Assembly (NCBI RefSeq): GCF_000283155.1
Contig: NW_004454288.1
Span: 597,908-661,907, forward strand
Reading direction: 5' to 3'
DNA from: Ceratotherium simum simum
Taxonomy: Eukaryota > Chordata > Mammalia > Perissodactyla > Rhinocerotidae
DNA: 64,000 bases
Each line of letters starts with the position of its first letter. Position 1 is the stretch's first letter. Positions 34,434 through 44,264 of this stretch are shown piece by piece. A program made the translations under genes and the position numbers. Below the pieces are notes generated by a model. That model was not told the origin of the DNA, did no database searches, and worked only from the letters and a program-made list of their open reading frames with translations.

Positions 34434-34612
34434 CTCATGTGTGTAAAGTGCACGAGCAAGTGGGGCGCGGCGAGTGAGGCTCGCGAGCCTCAAGCCCTCC
34501 GCAGCGCCGCGGGGAGAGGCCCGAGCCGCTGCACCAGCGCCATTTTCTACACCGACCCGCTGCCGCCGCCGCCGCCGCTGCCGCCGCCGCCGCCGCCACA
34601 GCCGCCGCAGGC
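34434..34612 (-). CDS. TNRC6A: TNRC6A exon 1: 5'UTR plus ATG and two further coding bases
   Basis: Read on the minus strand, the exon ends ...CACACATGAG followed by the donor GTGAGC (GT at 34433-34432). The start codon is 34438-34436, and only five coding bases (ATG AG) fall in this exon. The split codon AG+A gives Arg2 with exon 2, reproducing the M-R-E-L start of TNRC6A. The context of this ATG is weak (C at -3, A at +4). The rest of the exon is a GC-rich 5'UTR containing a CGG repeat and an upstream ORF. The right end (TSS) cannot be seen in sequence; about 34612 is inferred from the repeat and the adjacent ETS site. Confidence 0.88.
34490..34543 (-). promoter_or_regulatory. Upstream ORF in TNRC6A 5'UTR (17 codons)
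   Basis: An ATG at 34543-34541 lies 105 bases upstream of the main TNRC6A ATG in the same exon. It opens a frame MALVQRLGPLPAALRRA that stops with TGA at 34492-34490. Its context AAAATGG (A at -3, G at +4) is strong, whereas the main ATG context is weak. The uORF ends before the main start, so re-initiation or leaky scanning would be needed for full-length protein. It is included only if the TSS lies right of 34543, which the CpG island layout favours. Confidence 0.55.
34558..34610 (-). repeat. Interrupted CGG/CCG trinucleotide repeat in the 5'UTR
   Basis: On the plus strand the tract reads CTG, five CCG, CTG, five CCG, CCA, CAG, CCG CCG CAG. In the TNRC6A transcript this is (CGG)5-CAG-(CGG)5 with further CGG/CTG flanks. 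It lies in the 5' part of exon 1, upstream of the uORF. The interruptions should limit slippage. Confidence 0.85.
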
Positions 34613-34949
34613 CCCAGACCGGAAGTGAATGCCCCACTCGGCAACCCCTTCCGGGGGCGCCGCGGCCGGCGGCCTCAAGATGGAGGCCCTAGCAACTGGA
34701 CCCGCAGACGGGGCAAGCCCTTGGCAACCGCCCGGGCGCGGCGCGCGGCCCCCCGCCGGACCTCCCTGGCGGGCCTCACAGCCTCCGAGGCGCCCCGCGG
34801 AGCGGCTGGGGGGCCCGCCGAGCCCCGAGCCCAGCCTTTCTCGCCGCGGCCGCCTCTGATCTGACTCGAGTCCCTCCCCTCCTCCTCCTTTGCTGCGACA
34901 CAAGTTTCCTTCCCTGCCACCCGGCCCCTCCCCCACTGATACACACACG

Positions 34950-34971
34950 AAAAAAAAAAAAAAAAAAAAAT
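34950..34971 (+). repeat. Poly(A) run beside the CpG island
   Basis: An uninterrupted run of A lies between 'cacacacg' and 'tcgcctaaacc'. No SINE head precedes it, so it may be a free-standing homopolymer. Confidence 0.8.
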
Positions 34972-35044
34972 CGCCTAAACCGCAAATTCTACCCTTGCTG
35001 CAGGGTGATGAGCCCGCTCCGGCTTTTGAAATCCGCCACTTCTA

Positions 35045-35150
35045 ATCATTTTTGACCTTGGGCCAATTACTTAACCTCCCTGCTTCTCTGTTTCCTCCGC
35101 AGGTAAAGAATGCATACCTGAGGCGGGCGGTGAGGTTTAAAAGCGATTTG
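35045..35150 (+). repeat. MIR SINE fragment with a donor-like site
   Basis: 'gaccttgggccaattactta', 'cctccctgcttctctgtttc' and 'gaggtttaaaagc' match MIR. It contains GCAGGTAAAG near 35097-35106, a good splice-donor consensus on the plus strand, just downstream of the possible divergent transcript start. Confidence 0.6.
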
Positions 35151-35439
35151 TATCTACCGAATTTTGCAGACCATTGACTCGACAATTCCACTTGCCCGAA
35201 TTTCTGTTCAGAAAATAATCTGAGTTATCTGCGAATATTACACCGCCAAGATATCAAGTCCGGGCATTGATGATAGTAAAAACTGTAAACGGCTAAAATG
35301 TCCAACATTAGGAGGTGGCCTTAAAAACCGAACTCCTGGTATGCGTTAGGATACTGTAAAAATGATGTGGAGGAAGACTAACGGAATGGGGAAAATGGTT
35401 ACAGTAGAAAAGGTGAAAAAGCAGGTACCAAAAGTGGCT

Positions 35440-35590
35440 CACATGGTAAAAAACATATAGACACAGTAAGATACATACGTGTAGATAAAGTTAAAAAATA
35501 ATACCTACATGTGGATACAAGATGCTTACATACCTACAGGTAGATACAGCAATATACATACATGTAGATACAATAAGATACATATATCCC
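35440..35590 (+). repeat. Degenerate tandem array of 'tacatgtagata' units
   Basis: Several imperfect copies of a unit like 'acatacatgtagatacaata' follow one another ('acatacgtgtagata', 'cctacatgtggatac', 'cctacaggtagatac', 'acatacatgtagata'). Unit length varies at about 25-35 bases. Confidence 0.6.
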
Positions 35591-36190
35591 TGTGTAATAT
35601 GTGTGTATTTTTTCCATCCTCTCACAATGCTTTTTTTTCCTAAAGATAAATCCTCTTCTGCTTAAAATTCATTCCTTCTCAGAAACCTCACTCTATGGAT
35701 CATACCATTTTCCTCTTTCTAAATAGGTCCTTCCACTGGCTTGAGAACATGCCCAAATCTCTCCCGTTAAAAAAAAACAAAATCGCCTTCACTGCCCGGT
35801 TCCTAACCACTTTGAGGGAGATGTGTAATAAATAAGTTAATGAATAAATGAATGGATGGATGCACAGAAAGTCCTAAAGCATATGCACCAAAATATTAAC
35901 TGATGACATTATGAGGTTTTTAATTTTCTTCTCTTAATGTATCTGGCTTTTTGGGGTTTTTTTGTTTGTTTCATTTTTATACAATGAGCATGTGAAAAAA
36001 GGTTTTTTTAAATCAAGTTTACAAAATATAAAATGTAGGGACCACCAATACATGCTAGTGACTTTCCTTTTCCTGCCATCATCCCTAAGGTTGATTCATC
36101 CATACATGTATTTGGTTTGGTTTTCTTTTATTGTTCTTTCTACTAAAATGTTAAAAATTATATTACAGTATCTCTTTAGGAGTTAAAAAA

Positions 36191-36238
36191 TACTAACATG
36201 TATGTATAGCACAATACTAACATGTATGTATAGCACAA
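36191..36238 (+). repeat. Perfect 24-base tandem duplication
   Basis: Two identical copies of a 24-base unit beginning TACTAACATGTATG and ending AGCACAA lie head to tail. The perfect identity implies a recent event or an artefact. Confidence 0.92.
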
Positions 36239-36378
36239 TAGGCTTTCACACCAGGTTCATGAATAATTTTCCACAACAGCATAAGGCAATGAAAATAGTA
36301 GTGTTTATCAACATTTACACAGCTAAGCTTAGCTGGTTTGTTGTTGTTGTTGTTAGACTTTCTTAGGTTTGAATAACT

Positions 36379-36592
36379 CAGTGGTTCTCAATTGGGGCAA
36401 TTTTGCACACATCCCCCCCAAAGGACATTTAGCAATGGTTGGTTTTTGGTTGTCACAACTGGATGCTACTGGTTATCTAGTGAGTAGAGGCCAGGAATCC
36501 TGCTAAACATCCTACAATGCACAGAACAGTCCCCCACGACACAAGAGCATTTGAACCAAAATGCCAATAGCACACAAGGTTGAGAAACACTG
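36379..36592. mobile_element. hAT-type MITE
   Basis: It starts CAGTGGTTCTCAATTGGGGC and ends GGTTGAGAAACACTG, whose complement is CAGTGTTTCTCAACC, a clear inverted repeat. Interior phrases 'ggttgtcacaactggatgct' and 'catcctacaatgcacagaac' match the copy at 31419. The 8-base flanks are only weakly similar (GAATAACT and GAACTAAT). Confidence 0.75.
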
Positions 36593-36949
36593 GAACTAAT
36601 TCCCAGCCCCAGGGAAACTGAGGAGATAGGATTTCTTGAAGTTCTTTCCAGAGTGGTTGACATGTCCCATATGACCCCTTCAGGGCTGCATTATGAAGTC
36701 AAACTAATCACTTTTTAATGATCTCTTACTTAAACTTGGTGCATAAGGGTAGGTCAAAGAAGAATGACAATATAAGATCAGCACTGATTCCTTATCAGGA
36801 ACCTACTAAGGGATCTTCTCCTCTTGTCATTCTTTCTCTTTATTAAATAATTAATCTCTCTTTATATTGAATATTTCCCATCACCATACAAACATATTCT
36901 AGTAACTTCCACTAAAAAAAAAAAAAATGCAAACAAAACCAAAACAACT

Positions 36950-37500
36950 TTGTTGATGCTTCATTCCTCTCCAGCTTCATTGTTTTGCTCTCCTTCCCAG
37001 CAAAGCTTCTTGAAAAAGTGTTCTACACCAGCTGCTTCCAGCACCTCCTTTCCCAACCCACTCTAAGCTGACATCCCTCACTTCTCCCTCAAAATCACTC
37101 TTATCAAGGTCACAAATGACCTAGAAGCCGCAAACTCAATGGTAACATTTCTATTCTGATCTTCATTTATTTCTTAGCTGTATATGCCACAACTACCCAC
37201 CCCCACCTTCTTAAGAAGGTCTCTTTTCCTGGCTGTCTTGGCAGCACATTCTCCTGAATTTCTTTTTACCTCTCTAGCCATTCCTTTGTTTTGTTTCCTT
37301 TGCCAGCATCTCTTGCTTTATGCCTATTAAATGTTGGAGGTCCCCAAGGCTCTGTTCAAGACTTTTCCCTGTCTCATCTCCACTTTCTCCTTAGAATGAG
37401 TGATCTCATCCATTCTCCTGTATTTAAATACTATCTAAATGCAGATGACTCTCACATTCATATCTTTAGCCCCTATCTCACCTGTGTACCCTAGAATGCC
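36950..37500 (+). mobile_element. LINE-2 ORF fragment
   Basis: Phrases such as 'tcttatcaaggtcacaaatg', 'acctagaagccgcaaactca' and 'ggtccccaaggctctgttca' follow the L2 ORF2 consensus region. Frames are broken. Confidence 0.65.
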
Positions 37501-38679
37501 AAAATGACACTTCCCCCGGGCAACACATATTTATTGAGCACCTGCTATGTACTAGGAAATGTACTAGGGCCTGGTTCTCTGGCACTTTAAGGAACCTTTC
37601 TGGTGGATTAAGTCTAATGCAGCAGACAGATTTTTTTTTTAAGAAAACTATAAAGCTTATAAGTAAAAATTATGACAAGTGCACAGAAGGAAAGAACTGT
37701 TGCTCTAAGAAAGTGTAAAACAAAAGAAGATGACACAGATTGTGTGGTCAAACAGGGTTTCTTTGACAGTGTAAAGCTTCAGTTGAGAGCTGAAGGATGA
37801 GGGGCAGCCAACTCAGGATCCAGGGAACAGCAAAGGAGGGGTCTCAGGCTGGAGGTTTAAATTTATGGGTCCTCATTGTAAATGAAAACAGGCTTCCTAT
37901 TGTATTTGGCTTTAAATCCAGTGGAGCCACCATTTTTATTTTACTTGCATAATCAATTAGGAACAAAACCAGAAACAAGGTCCTCTGTAGAGTAATGGGT
38001 TTCATTAACACAGCTCATTTGAGTAAGCAAATGCCATTTCCTACAACAGGCATATTTTCTAGATTAAGTGAATATTAGAGTATTTTCCTGGCCTCATGGT
38101 TGAGGTTTACAGTTCGAGAATTTGTATATAACATTAAATGTCTTTCCTACAGTAACTTTCTATGGAATAGCTTAGGAAGAATCTGTAACTATCTTAGGAA
38201 GCTTCTTGTTGCTTCTTAGTGACCATAATAAGAAACAGAGGCTGTACAAATTTAAACTTAAAACCTTTTTGCCACTTGTCTTTCTTCCTTGGGTTTTTTG
38301 TTCCGTTGGTTTCTGATTTTACCAGAACATAAATGTTCTTCAACCCTCTCTTCTTTGTCTTCCTGAGAAAGGTGAATGATTAGCCTAATACTTGGAAAAT
38401 TATGTACTTGAAAGAAAAGCATTGTTTTCTCCTAAGGCTCTACCAAATACCATGTTGAGATATACATGTATTTTTTTAGGCAAAGCTCACTCAAAATATT
38501 TTTAAATTTAGGAAATTTTCTGCAATAATGTATAAATGGAAATTGAAGACAAGAACATGCATAAGATTTCCTGGAGAGACCGTATTTATTTTATCTAACT
38601 AAAATTTATTTGGTACTTAATATGTGCCAGTCATGTGCTGTTCTAAGTGCTTTACAAATATTAACTAATCGTTATTGTT

Positions 38680-38820
38680 GTGCTCACACAGCCCTATGAG
38701 GGAGGATGTTAGCCCCGTTTTACAGATGACAATAATTAACTTGGCCAAAGTTACCTAAATAGTAAGTGGTAAAACCAAGCATTTTGGCTCCGGATCCCAG
38801 ATCACTAACCACTATATTGT
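38680..38820 (-). repeat. MIR SINE fragment, reverse orientation
   Basis: 'ccgttttacagatgacaata', 'ttggccaaagttacctaaat' and 'aagtggtaaaaccaagcatt' are the complement of the MIR core. Confidence 0.6.
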
Positions 38821-38826
38821 AGATCT

Positions 38827-39265
38827 GTTTTTCTCAACCATATTAGATGCTGCAGCCCCTTTTGATGAGAAATACTTTGTAACACTACCCCTTACTATTC
38901 CAAAATGATAATCATAGATAATATAATCTATCTAAAACATAATTTAAAAATCATATATAATGACTTATCACTGACATAAAGGAGAAAGAAGAGAAAAGTA
39001 AGTATAGCAAAATAAAATGTCTTTCACTATGTAAATGCTTGACTCCTCAGATAATTATAAACATGCCTTTTGCCTATGTGAGTGTTCAGTGAGAGGGGGA
39101 GTTCTCTATTGTGTGGGACTATCGCTGTCTGGCATCCGTGGCGCCTATCCACTGAAACTTAATAGCACAGCCCCACCTTTTTGTGACAACCAAAAACACT
39201 TCACTGGTTTCCCCAACCCCTCTGTGGAGGGGAGGTGAAGTATTACTTTGTTGAGAACCATTGCT
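38827..39265. mobile_element. hAT-like DNA element relic
   Basis: The left end 'ctgtttttctcaacca' and right end 'gttgagaaccattgct' (complement AGCAATGGTTCTCAAC) form an inverted repeat of the CAGTGGTTCTCAAC class about 430 bases apart. No transposase frame is present. Confidence 0.5.
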
Positions 39266-39689
39266 ATGGAGTGAGAAAAGAGCAGAGGAAGGAATGCTGA
39301 GGAAGTCTGATACTCCAGTGAAGAATCTAGAAAGGTAGGATTAACAGGATTAAGTGTAGTACAAGGGGGCCACGTGGTGCCTCTCAGACTGACGGGTCAA
39401 AATTTAGTCTCCTTATTCCTTCTCTGTCCCTCTCCCCCCACCACACACAAACCTGCCCCAAAATGGACAGTTTTCTCCACGTCGGTATAACACTACCAGT
39501 CACCAAGCTGCCGCAGCCAGAAACCTGAGTCAGTTTTGACTCTTCCCTCCCCCGCATCCGTGCATCAATAAGTTATTTTGTTTCCGAACTTCACTTATTC
39601 TTTCCTTCCTCTGCTTCTCCACTGCCACCCTCAGTACACTCTGAAAACTCCACAGATTCTTTTTCTTCCTCTTTTTTTTTTTTTTCTGG

Positions 39690-40400
39690 TTGTGGTATAT
39701 TTTGCATACAATAAAGTGCACACATTTAAAGTGAAAAATTCAATGAGTTTTGACAAATAAACACACTTATGTAACCATTACTGCAATCAATATATAGAAC
39801 ACTTCTGTCACCCCAGGAAATGCCCTTGTGCCCCTTTTCATCACTTATCTGCTCCCTGCCCTCCCCCCCACTGACACACACACCCCCCTGACACCAGGAA
39901 ACCACTTTTCTGATTTATATCACTATAAATTAGTACTGTCTGTTCTAGAACCTCATATAAATGGAATCATACAGTATATATCCTTTTGTGCCTGGCTTCT
40001 CTTGCTGAACTTAATGTCTCTGAGGGTCATTCATGTTGTTGCATGTATTAGAAGTTCATTCCTTTTTATTATTGAGAAGTATTCCATTGAATGAATGTAC
40101 CAAAGTTTGTTTACCACCCTCCTGTTCATTGACATTTTGGTTGTTTCCACTTCGGGGTTATATGAATAAAACTGCTATGAACGTTCTTGTACAAGTCTTT
40201 TTTGTGGACAGTAGACATATGTTTTTATTTCTCTTGGATAAATAGCTAGGAATAGAATTACTGAATCACAGGATAAGTGTCAATTTAGCTATATAAGAAA
40301 CTATAAAATGCTTCTAAAATGGTGACCCCGGGTTACATGTCCAATCCCAGGAAAAGTTCCGGTTGCTCTACATCCTGGCCAGCATTGTACACATTCACTC
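39690..40400 (-). mobile_element. LINE-1 3' region, reverse orientation
   Basis: The plus strand shows complements of L1 3'UTR phrases ('tttgacaaataaacacactt', 'ctctgagggtcattcatgtt', 'attccattgaatgaatgtac', 'gtttttatttctcttggata'). Confidence 0.65.
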
Positions 40401-40429
40401 TTTGCCTCTTGAAACCCTTCTCCATACAG

Positions 40430-40975
40430 CAGCCTTAGCGATTTTTCTTAAAATGAAAACTTGATCATCTCAATCTCCAGCTTAAAATAATTCAAAGGCT
40501 TTCCAGGGCTCTTGATTCAGAGCCTAATATTTTTAACATGATCTGCAGTGTCTCCCCAGCGTTATCTCCACTCACTCCCCCTTGCTCACAAGCTCTAGAC
40601 AATACAAGAGCTCTTCGTTCATTTTCTAAAAGGTGCCCAGCTCCCTCACCCAGACTGCTCCTAACCATCCTTCAGCTCTCAACCCCTGTGTAACTTTTTC
40701 AGGAAAGACTTTTCTGACCACCACCTGCTGGACGCCATTAGGAGTCCCAATCACATATTCTAAAGGGATCCTCTACTTCTTCTTCAAGAGTGATTACGTT
40801 TGTAATGTAGTATTTCTGTCATTGTTTGTTTGATCTTTGATTCTCCAGATTCTTTGTAAGCTCCAGCAGAGCAAGGACCGTGTCTGTCTTGTTCTCCTGT
40901 TATCTGTAGCATCTAGCACAATGCCTAATAAAAATTAGGGCCCTTAACAATACTTATTAAATGAAGGAGTGATTT
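40430..40975 (+). mobile_element. LINE-2 3' end
   Basis: The element runs from 'caaaggctttccagggctct' through 'aagctccagcagagcaagga' to the typical L2 terminus 'catctagcacaatgcctaat' and 'acttattaaatgaagg'. Confidence 0.75.
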
Positions 40976-40984
40976 CTCCATGCT

Positions 40985-41655
40985 TGGCTCACCTCCCTCT
41001 ATCCAAATATCCACACTGCCACCCCAATGGTCTTTCTAACAAATACAGCTGATCAGGTCTTGCTGCAGCTTACAATTCTAATGGCTCTCTATAGTCTACA
41101 GAATACTGTCTGAAACCCCTTGTCTAGTATAAAAGGCCCTTCAAGAACTCTTACTACCTAACCTGCCCAATTTCTTAGAATTCTTATTTTGTGTTCGAAT
41201 GATATTGAATTATTGCCATTTTCTCTTGTTGTTCAATGCCTCTATGACTTGCACATGTTATTTCCTCTTAGTGGAACACCTCTCCTATTATGTCTACCTA
41301 ACAAACTCCCACTTCAAAGCTCAGTTCACATGTTACCTCCTTTGACAAGCCTTCCCTGAGCTTCTCTGCACCTCATACCCATGTAAATGGGACTCAAGTA
41401 CCAGTACTAACTTAAGACTTCACTGACTCTTGTCCCCTCCTATTCAGGTGGAAATTCAGCCCTCTAGAAAAAACCTCTTGAGCATTTAGGGCTGGAATCC
41501 CACGTGGTCTCATGAGATAACTCATTTTATCCAGGCACTGCTGGCTTGTAAGGCCCCCGAGTGTGGGGACTTATCTGCTGTGTTCAGTGTTGCAGCCCCG
41601 TATCTAGAGCCGTGCCCAGGAGGAATTAAACATTAAACTAATATTTGTTGAATGG
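40985..41655 (+). mobile_element. LINE-2 3' end, second copy
   Basis: 'gatcaggtcttgctgcagct', 'ggctctctatagtctacaga', 'gcctctatgacttgcacatg', 'cttccctgagcttctctgca' and the end 'atatttgttgaatgg' follow L2. It sits directly after another L2 3' end. Confidence 0.65.
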
Positions 41656-42198
41656 TGAAAAATGAACGTTGTCTTTCTTCCAAGCAATTCCATAATGTAT
41701 GTCAAGGTGCATCATTGTTTTCCCAGACACCTGCTTATTACCATCTTGACTACCAGCAAAAACTAGATTCTCTTAGAGATCTGTTTGGTTTCTTAGATCT
41801 GCTGGGTTTTGCTTTATCTGACAGATGCAAACAACATTCTTTCCATGATGCTCTTGTCTGCCACCAGATCCACCAGGCACCTTTACTGTTTTGTTGAGGA
41901 TAAAGTGGGTGCTTCTACCTCTTACTAGGGCAACATTCACTGTTAAAATAATCTGTTGTTTCTCTGCTTTTTTCTCTGAATGGAACAAGTGAGAATGGCA
42001 CCCCGCTTTTCCTTGAGGGCCAACTTCCTTCACTCTCAGTCCATTAATTTTGGTGGAGAAATGCTGCATGAAGCAGTTTTATATTTAAAAATGTTTTATA
42101 CCCACTGAACAAATTTAGGATAATTTGAACATTAGAATAAAGAATGATAGTAAGGGAGTATAACCTACTCATTAAAATAGGAAACTATATGTATAGAG

Positions 42199-42267
42199 CA
42201 ATGTATATCATTCGTTTATTAAACATTGGATGAGGAACAATGTACATCATTCATTTATTAAACATTC
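42199..42267 (+). repeat. Diverged 38-base tandem duplication
   Basis: 'caatgtatatcattcgttta' with 'ttaaacatt' recurs 38 bases later as 'caatgtacatcattcattta' with 'ttaaacatt'. The copies differ at a few sites. Confidence 0.7.
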
Positions 42268-43870
42268 ATTTAGTAAACATCCACTTCCAACTAAGATGGA
42301 GCAACCAAAACTATATTCACCCTCCCTCTTGAAACAGCTAACAATACAGACAAAATTTATGAAACAACAGTTTTCAAGACATTGAACATCAAGTAACTAA
42401 AGACAGTGATCCCTGAGAGATGCAAAACAAATGAAGGGAACCCTATGATTGCTCTAGATTACTGACTAAGGAGTTTCCAGGCAATGGTGGGGTGCTACAT
42501 CAAGGGAGAACCCAAGCAGAGTGAATTCTCTGAGTTGAGACAATGTAGCTGAGAGTCTGGAGAGGTCAAGGTGGCTAGAGTTCACAGGTCAGACTACCAG
42601 AGGAGAGAACCAGACAGATGGAGAGCTCCCGAGATCTGCAGAGAGTCATGGTTGGGTCTTTAGCTGAGAACTGAACAGTGATGAATGTCATAAAACTACT
42701 CAAGATTGGGAAGGAACCACCCAAAAGGATTGGAAGGAACATTTTCTGGGGCTCACAGAGAGCTTGGAATAGTTCCTGTTCCCAAGAACCAGAGTAGAAA
42801 ACCTGGGGCATCAAGTGGAATATCAGGTGGAATACTCACTCAGGAGGGTTTTGCAGCAGTAGTGGGACAAAATTAGCTCTAAACAAACAGTGCTCTGGCA
42901 CTACCCAATAAAGTTTAAAAGAAAGCTCTAAAAGGTTCAAACTGTTTTCAGGTAACTTAACTATCTCCCAGAACAAAACTTAAGAACATTTATATGAACA
43001 CAGAAATATTCAACACCCAACAAGGTAAAATTCATAATATCTGGCATCTAGTAGAAAATTACCAGATATGCAAAAAAGTAGGAAAATGTGATTAAAATGA
43101 AGGGAAAAATCGATCAATTGAAATTGACTCAGAAATGACACAGATGCTAAAATAAGGAGGAATGGACATTACAAACAGTTATTAAGACTGTATTCCATAT
43201 GTTCTAAAGGTTAAGTAGAGACCTGTAAGATAAGTTTTTTTAAAGACCTAAATCAAACTTCTGGAGATGAAAACTACAACATGTGAGAAGAAAAATATGC
43301 TGAGTGGGATTTACATCAGATTAGACATTGCAGAAAGATTAGGATTAGAGAACTTGGAGATATAGTAATAGAAACTATCTAAAATGAAACAAATAGGAAA
43401 AAAGACTAAAAATTAAACAAACATCACCAGTGAGTTGAGGAACAATTTAAAAGGCCTAATATATGTGTTATTGGAGTCCTTGAAGGAGAGAACAGGAGAA
43501 TAGAAGAAATATTTGATGAAATCATGATAAAAAATTTTCCAAATTTTAGGAAAACTGCACTGCAATGGTACCTATATGGGGAAATCATAGATAAATATGA
43601 AAAACATTTTTCTTATTCTTTAAATGTCATTAAAAGATAATTGTTTAAAACAAAAATGATAAAATGTATTGTGAGGTTTATAACATATGTAGAATTAAAA
43701 TGTAAGTCAAAAATAGCACAAAATCTGGGAGAGCAGAAATGGATGTATTGTAGTAACATCTGTTTACCAACATATGTACTATTGCTTAAAGTTAGACCAT
43801 GATAAGTTAAGAATGTATGTATATGTAAACCCTGCAGCAACCACTAAAATAACACAATAAAGAGTTATCA

Positions 43871-44111
43871 TGGGGCTGGTCCTGTGGCGGAGCGGTTAAG
43901 TGCGTGCGCTCCGCTGCTGGCAGCTAGGGTTCGGATCCCAGGTGCACACCCAGGCACCACTTGTCAGGCCATGTTGTGGCAGCATCCCATATAAAGTGGA
44001 GGAAGATAGGCACAGATGTTAGCTCAGGGCCAATCTTCCTCAGCAAAAAGAGGAGGGTTGGCGTGGATGTTAGCTCAGGGCTGATCTTCCTCACAAAAAG
44101 AAAAAGAAAAA
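43871..44111 (+). mobile_element. ERE SINE in the L1, 12-base target duplication
   Basis: The head TGGGGCTGGTCCTGTGGCGG, B-box GGTTCGGATCC and two 'gatgttagctcagggc' phrases are present. A perfect AAAGAGTTATCA flanks both sides (43859-43870 and 44112-44123). Confidence 0.95.
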
Positions 44112-44149
44112 AAAGAGTTATCACTAATAAGCCAACAAATGAGTAAAAC

Positions 44150-44264
44150 GAAGTAAGGATCCAGCTTAGTTCTTTTGCACATGGATATACAGTTTTCCCA
44201 GCAGCATTTGTTGAAAGACTGTCCTCTAACCATTGAATGGTCTTGGCCCCCTACAAAGAGGTAA
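44150..44264 (-). mobile_element. Short antisense L1 ORF2 piece inside the L1
   Basis: 'ggatatacagttttcccagc', 'agcatttgttgaaagactgt' and 'cattgaatggtcttggcccc' read as the complement of L1 ORF2. On each side the sense L1 continues ('gccaacaaatgagtaaaacg' then 'taaaatggaatcacgaaaat'). There is no tail, so the mechanism is unclear. Confidence 0.65.

Larger units (their letters stand above)
1..34612 (-). other. TNRC6A: TNRC6A gene, 5' part (exons 1-4 and introns)
   Basis: TNRC6A (GW182) is the cytoplasmic scaffold of microRNA silencing. Its GW/WG repeats bind Argonaute, and its C-terminal silencing domain recruits poly(A)-binding protein and the CCR4-NOT and PAN2-PAN3 deadenylases. Only the 5' end lies here. 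Four minus-strand exons with canonical GT/AG borders join without a frame break. They encode M-R-ELEAKATKDVERNLSR, then [12 protein letters not shown] with a lysine/aspartate-rich stretch, then ATEQKIK. This matches the N-terminus of the long (TNGW1-type) TNRC6A protein as I know it. The next exon should begin with a V codon completed by its first two bases. I found no candidate in 1-4886, so the gene continues off the left edge. The 5' limit is an estimate from the CpG island. Confidence 0.95.
34020..34870. promoter_or_regulatory. CpG-island promoter of TNRC6A
   Basis: This is the only CpG-dense block in an otherwise AT-rich window. It covers exon 1, intron 1 and about 250 bases upstream, and is interrupted by a 238-base N gap. 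Visible motifs include an ETS/GABP-type site ACCGGAAGTG (34618-34627), a YY1-like AAGATGGAGGC (34677-34687) and three GCAAC half-sites of RFX/X-box type (34640-34645, 34691-34696, 34723-34728). There is no TATA box, consistent with a housekeeping CpG promoter. The ETS/YY1 order on the plus strand also suggests divergent transcription to the right. Confidence 0.85.

Noticed and set aside
34026..34637. Long minus-strand ORFs across the CpG island
   Set aside because: They run through N bases and the CGG repeat and read intron 1 as coding. The true TNRC6A frame uses the ATG at 34438 with splicing. GC-rich sequence simply lacks stop codons.
35097..35106. Splice donor GCAGGTAAAG as proof of a divergent exon
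   Set aside because: It lies in a MIR whose consensus can generate such sites. Without transcript data it only supports a hypothesis.
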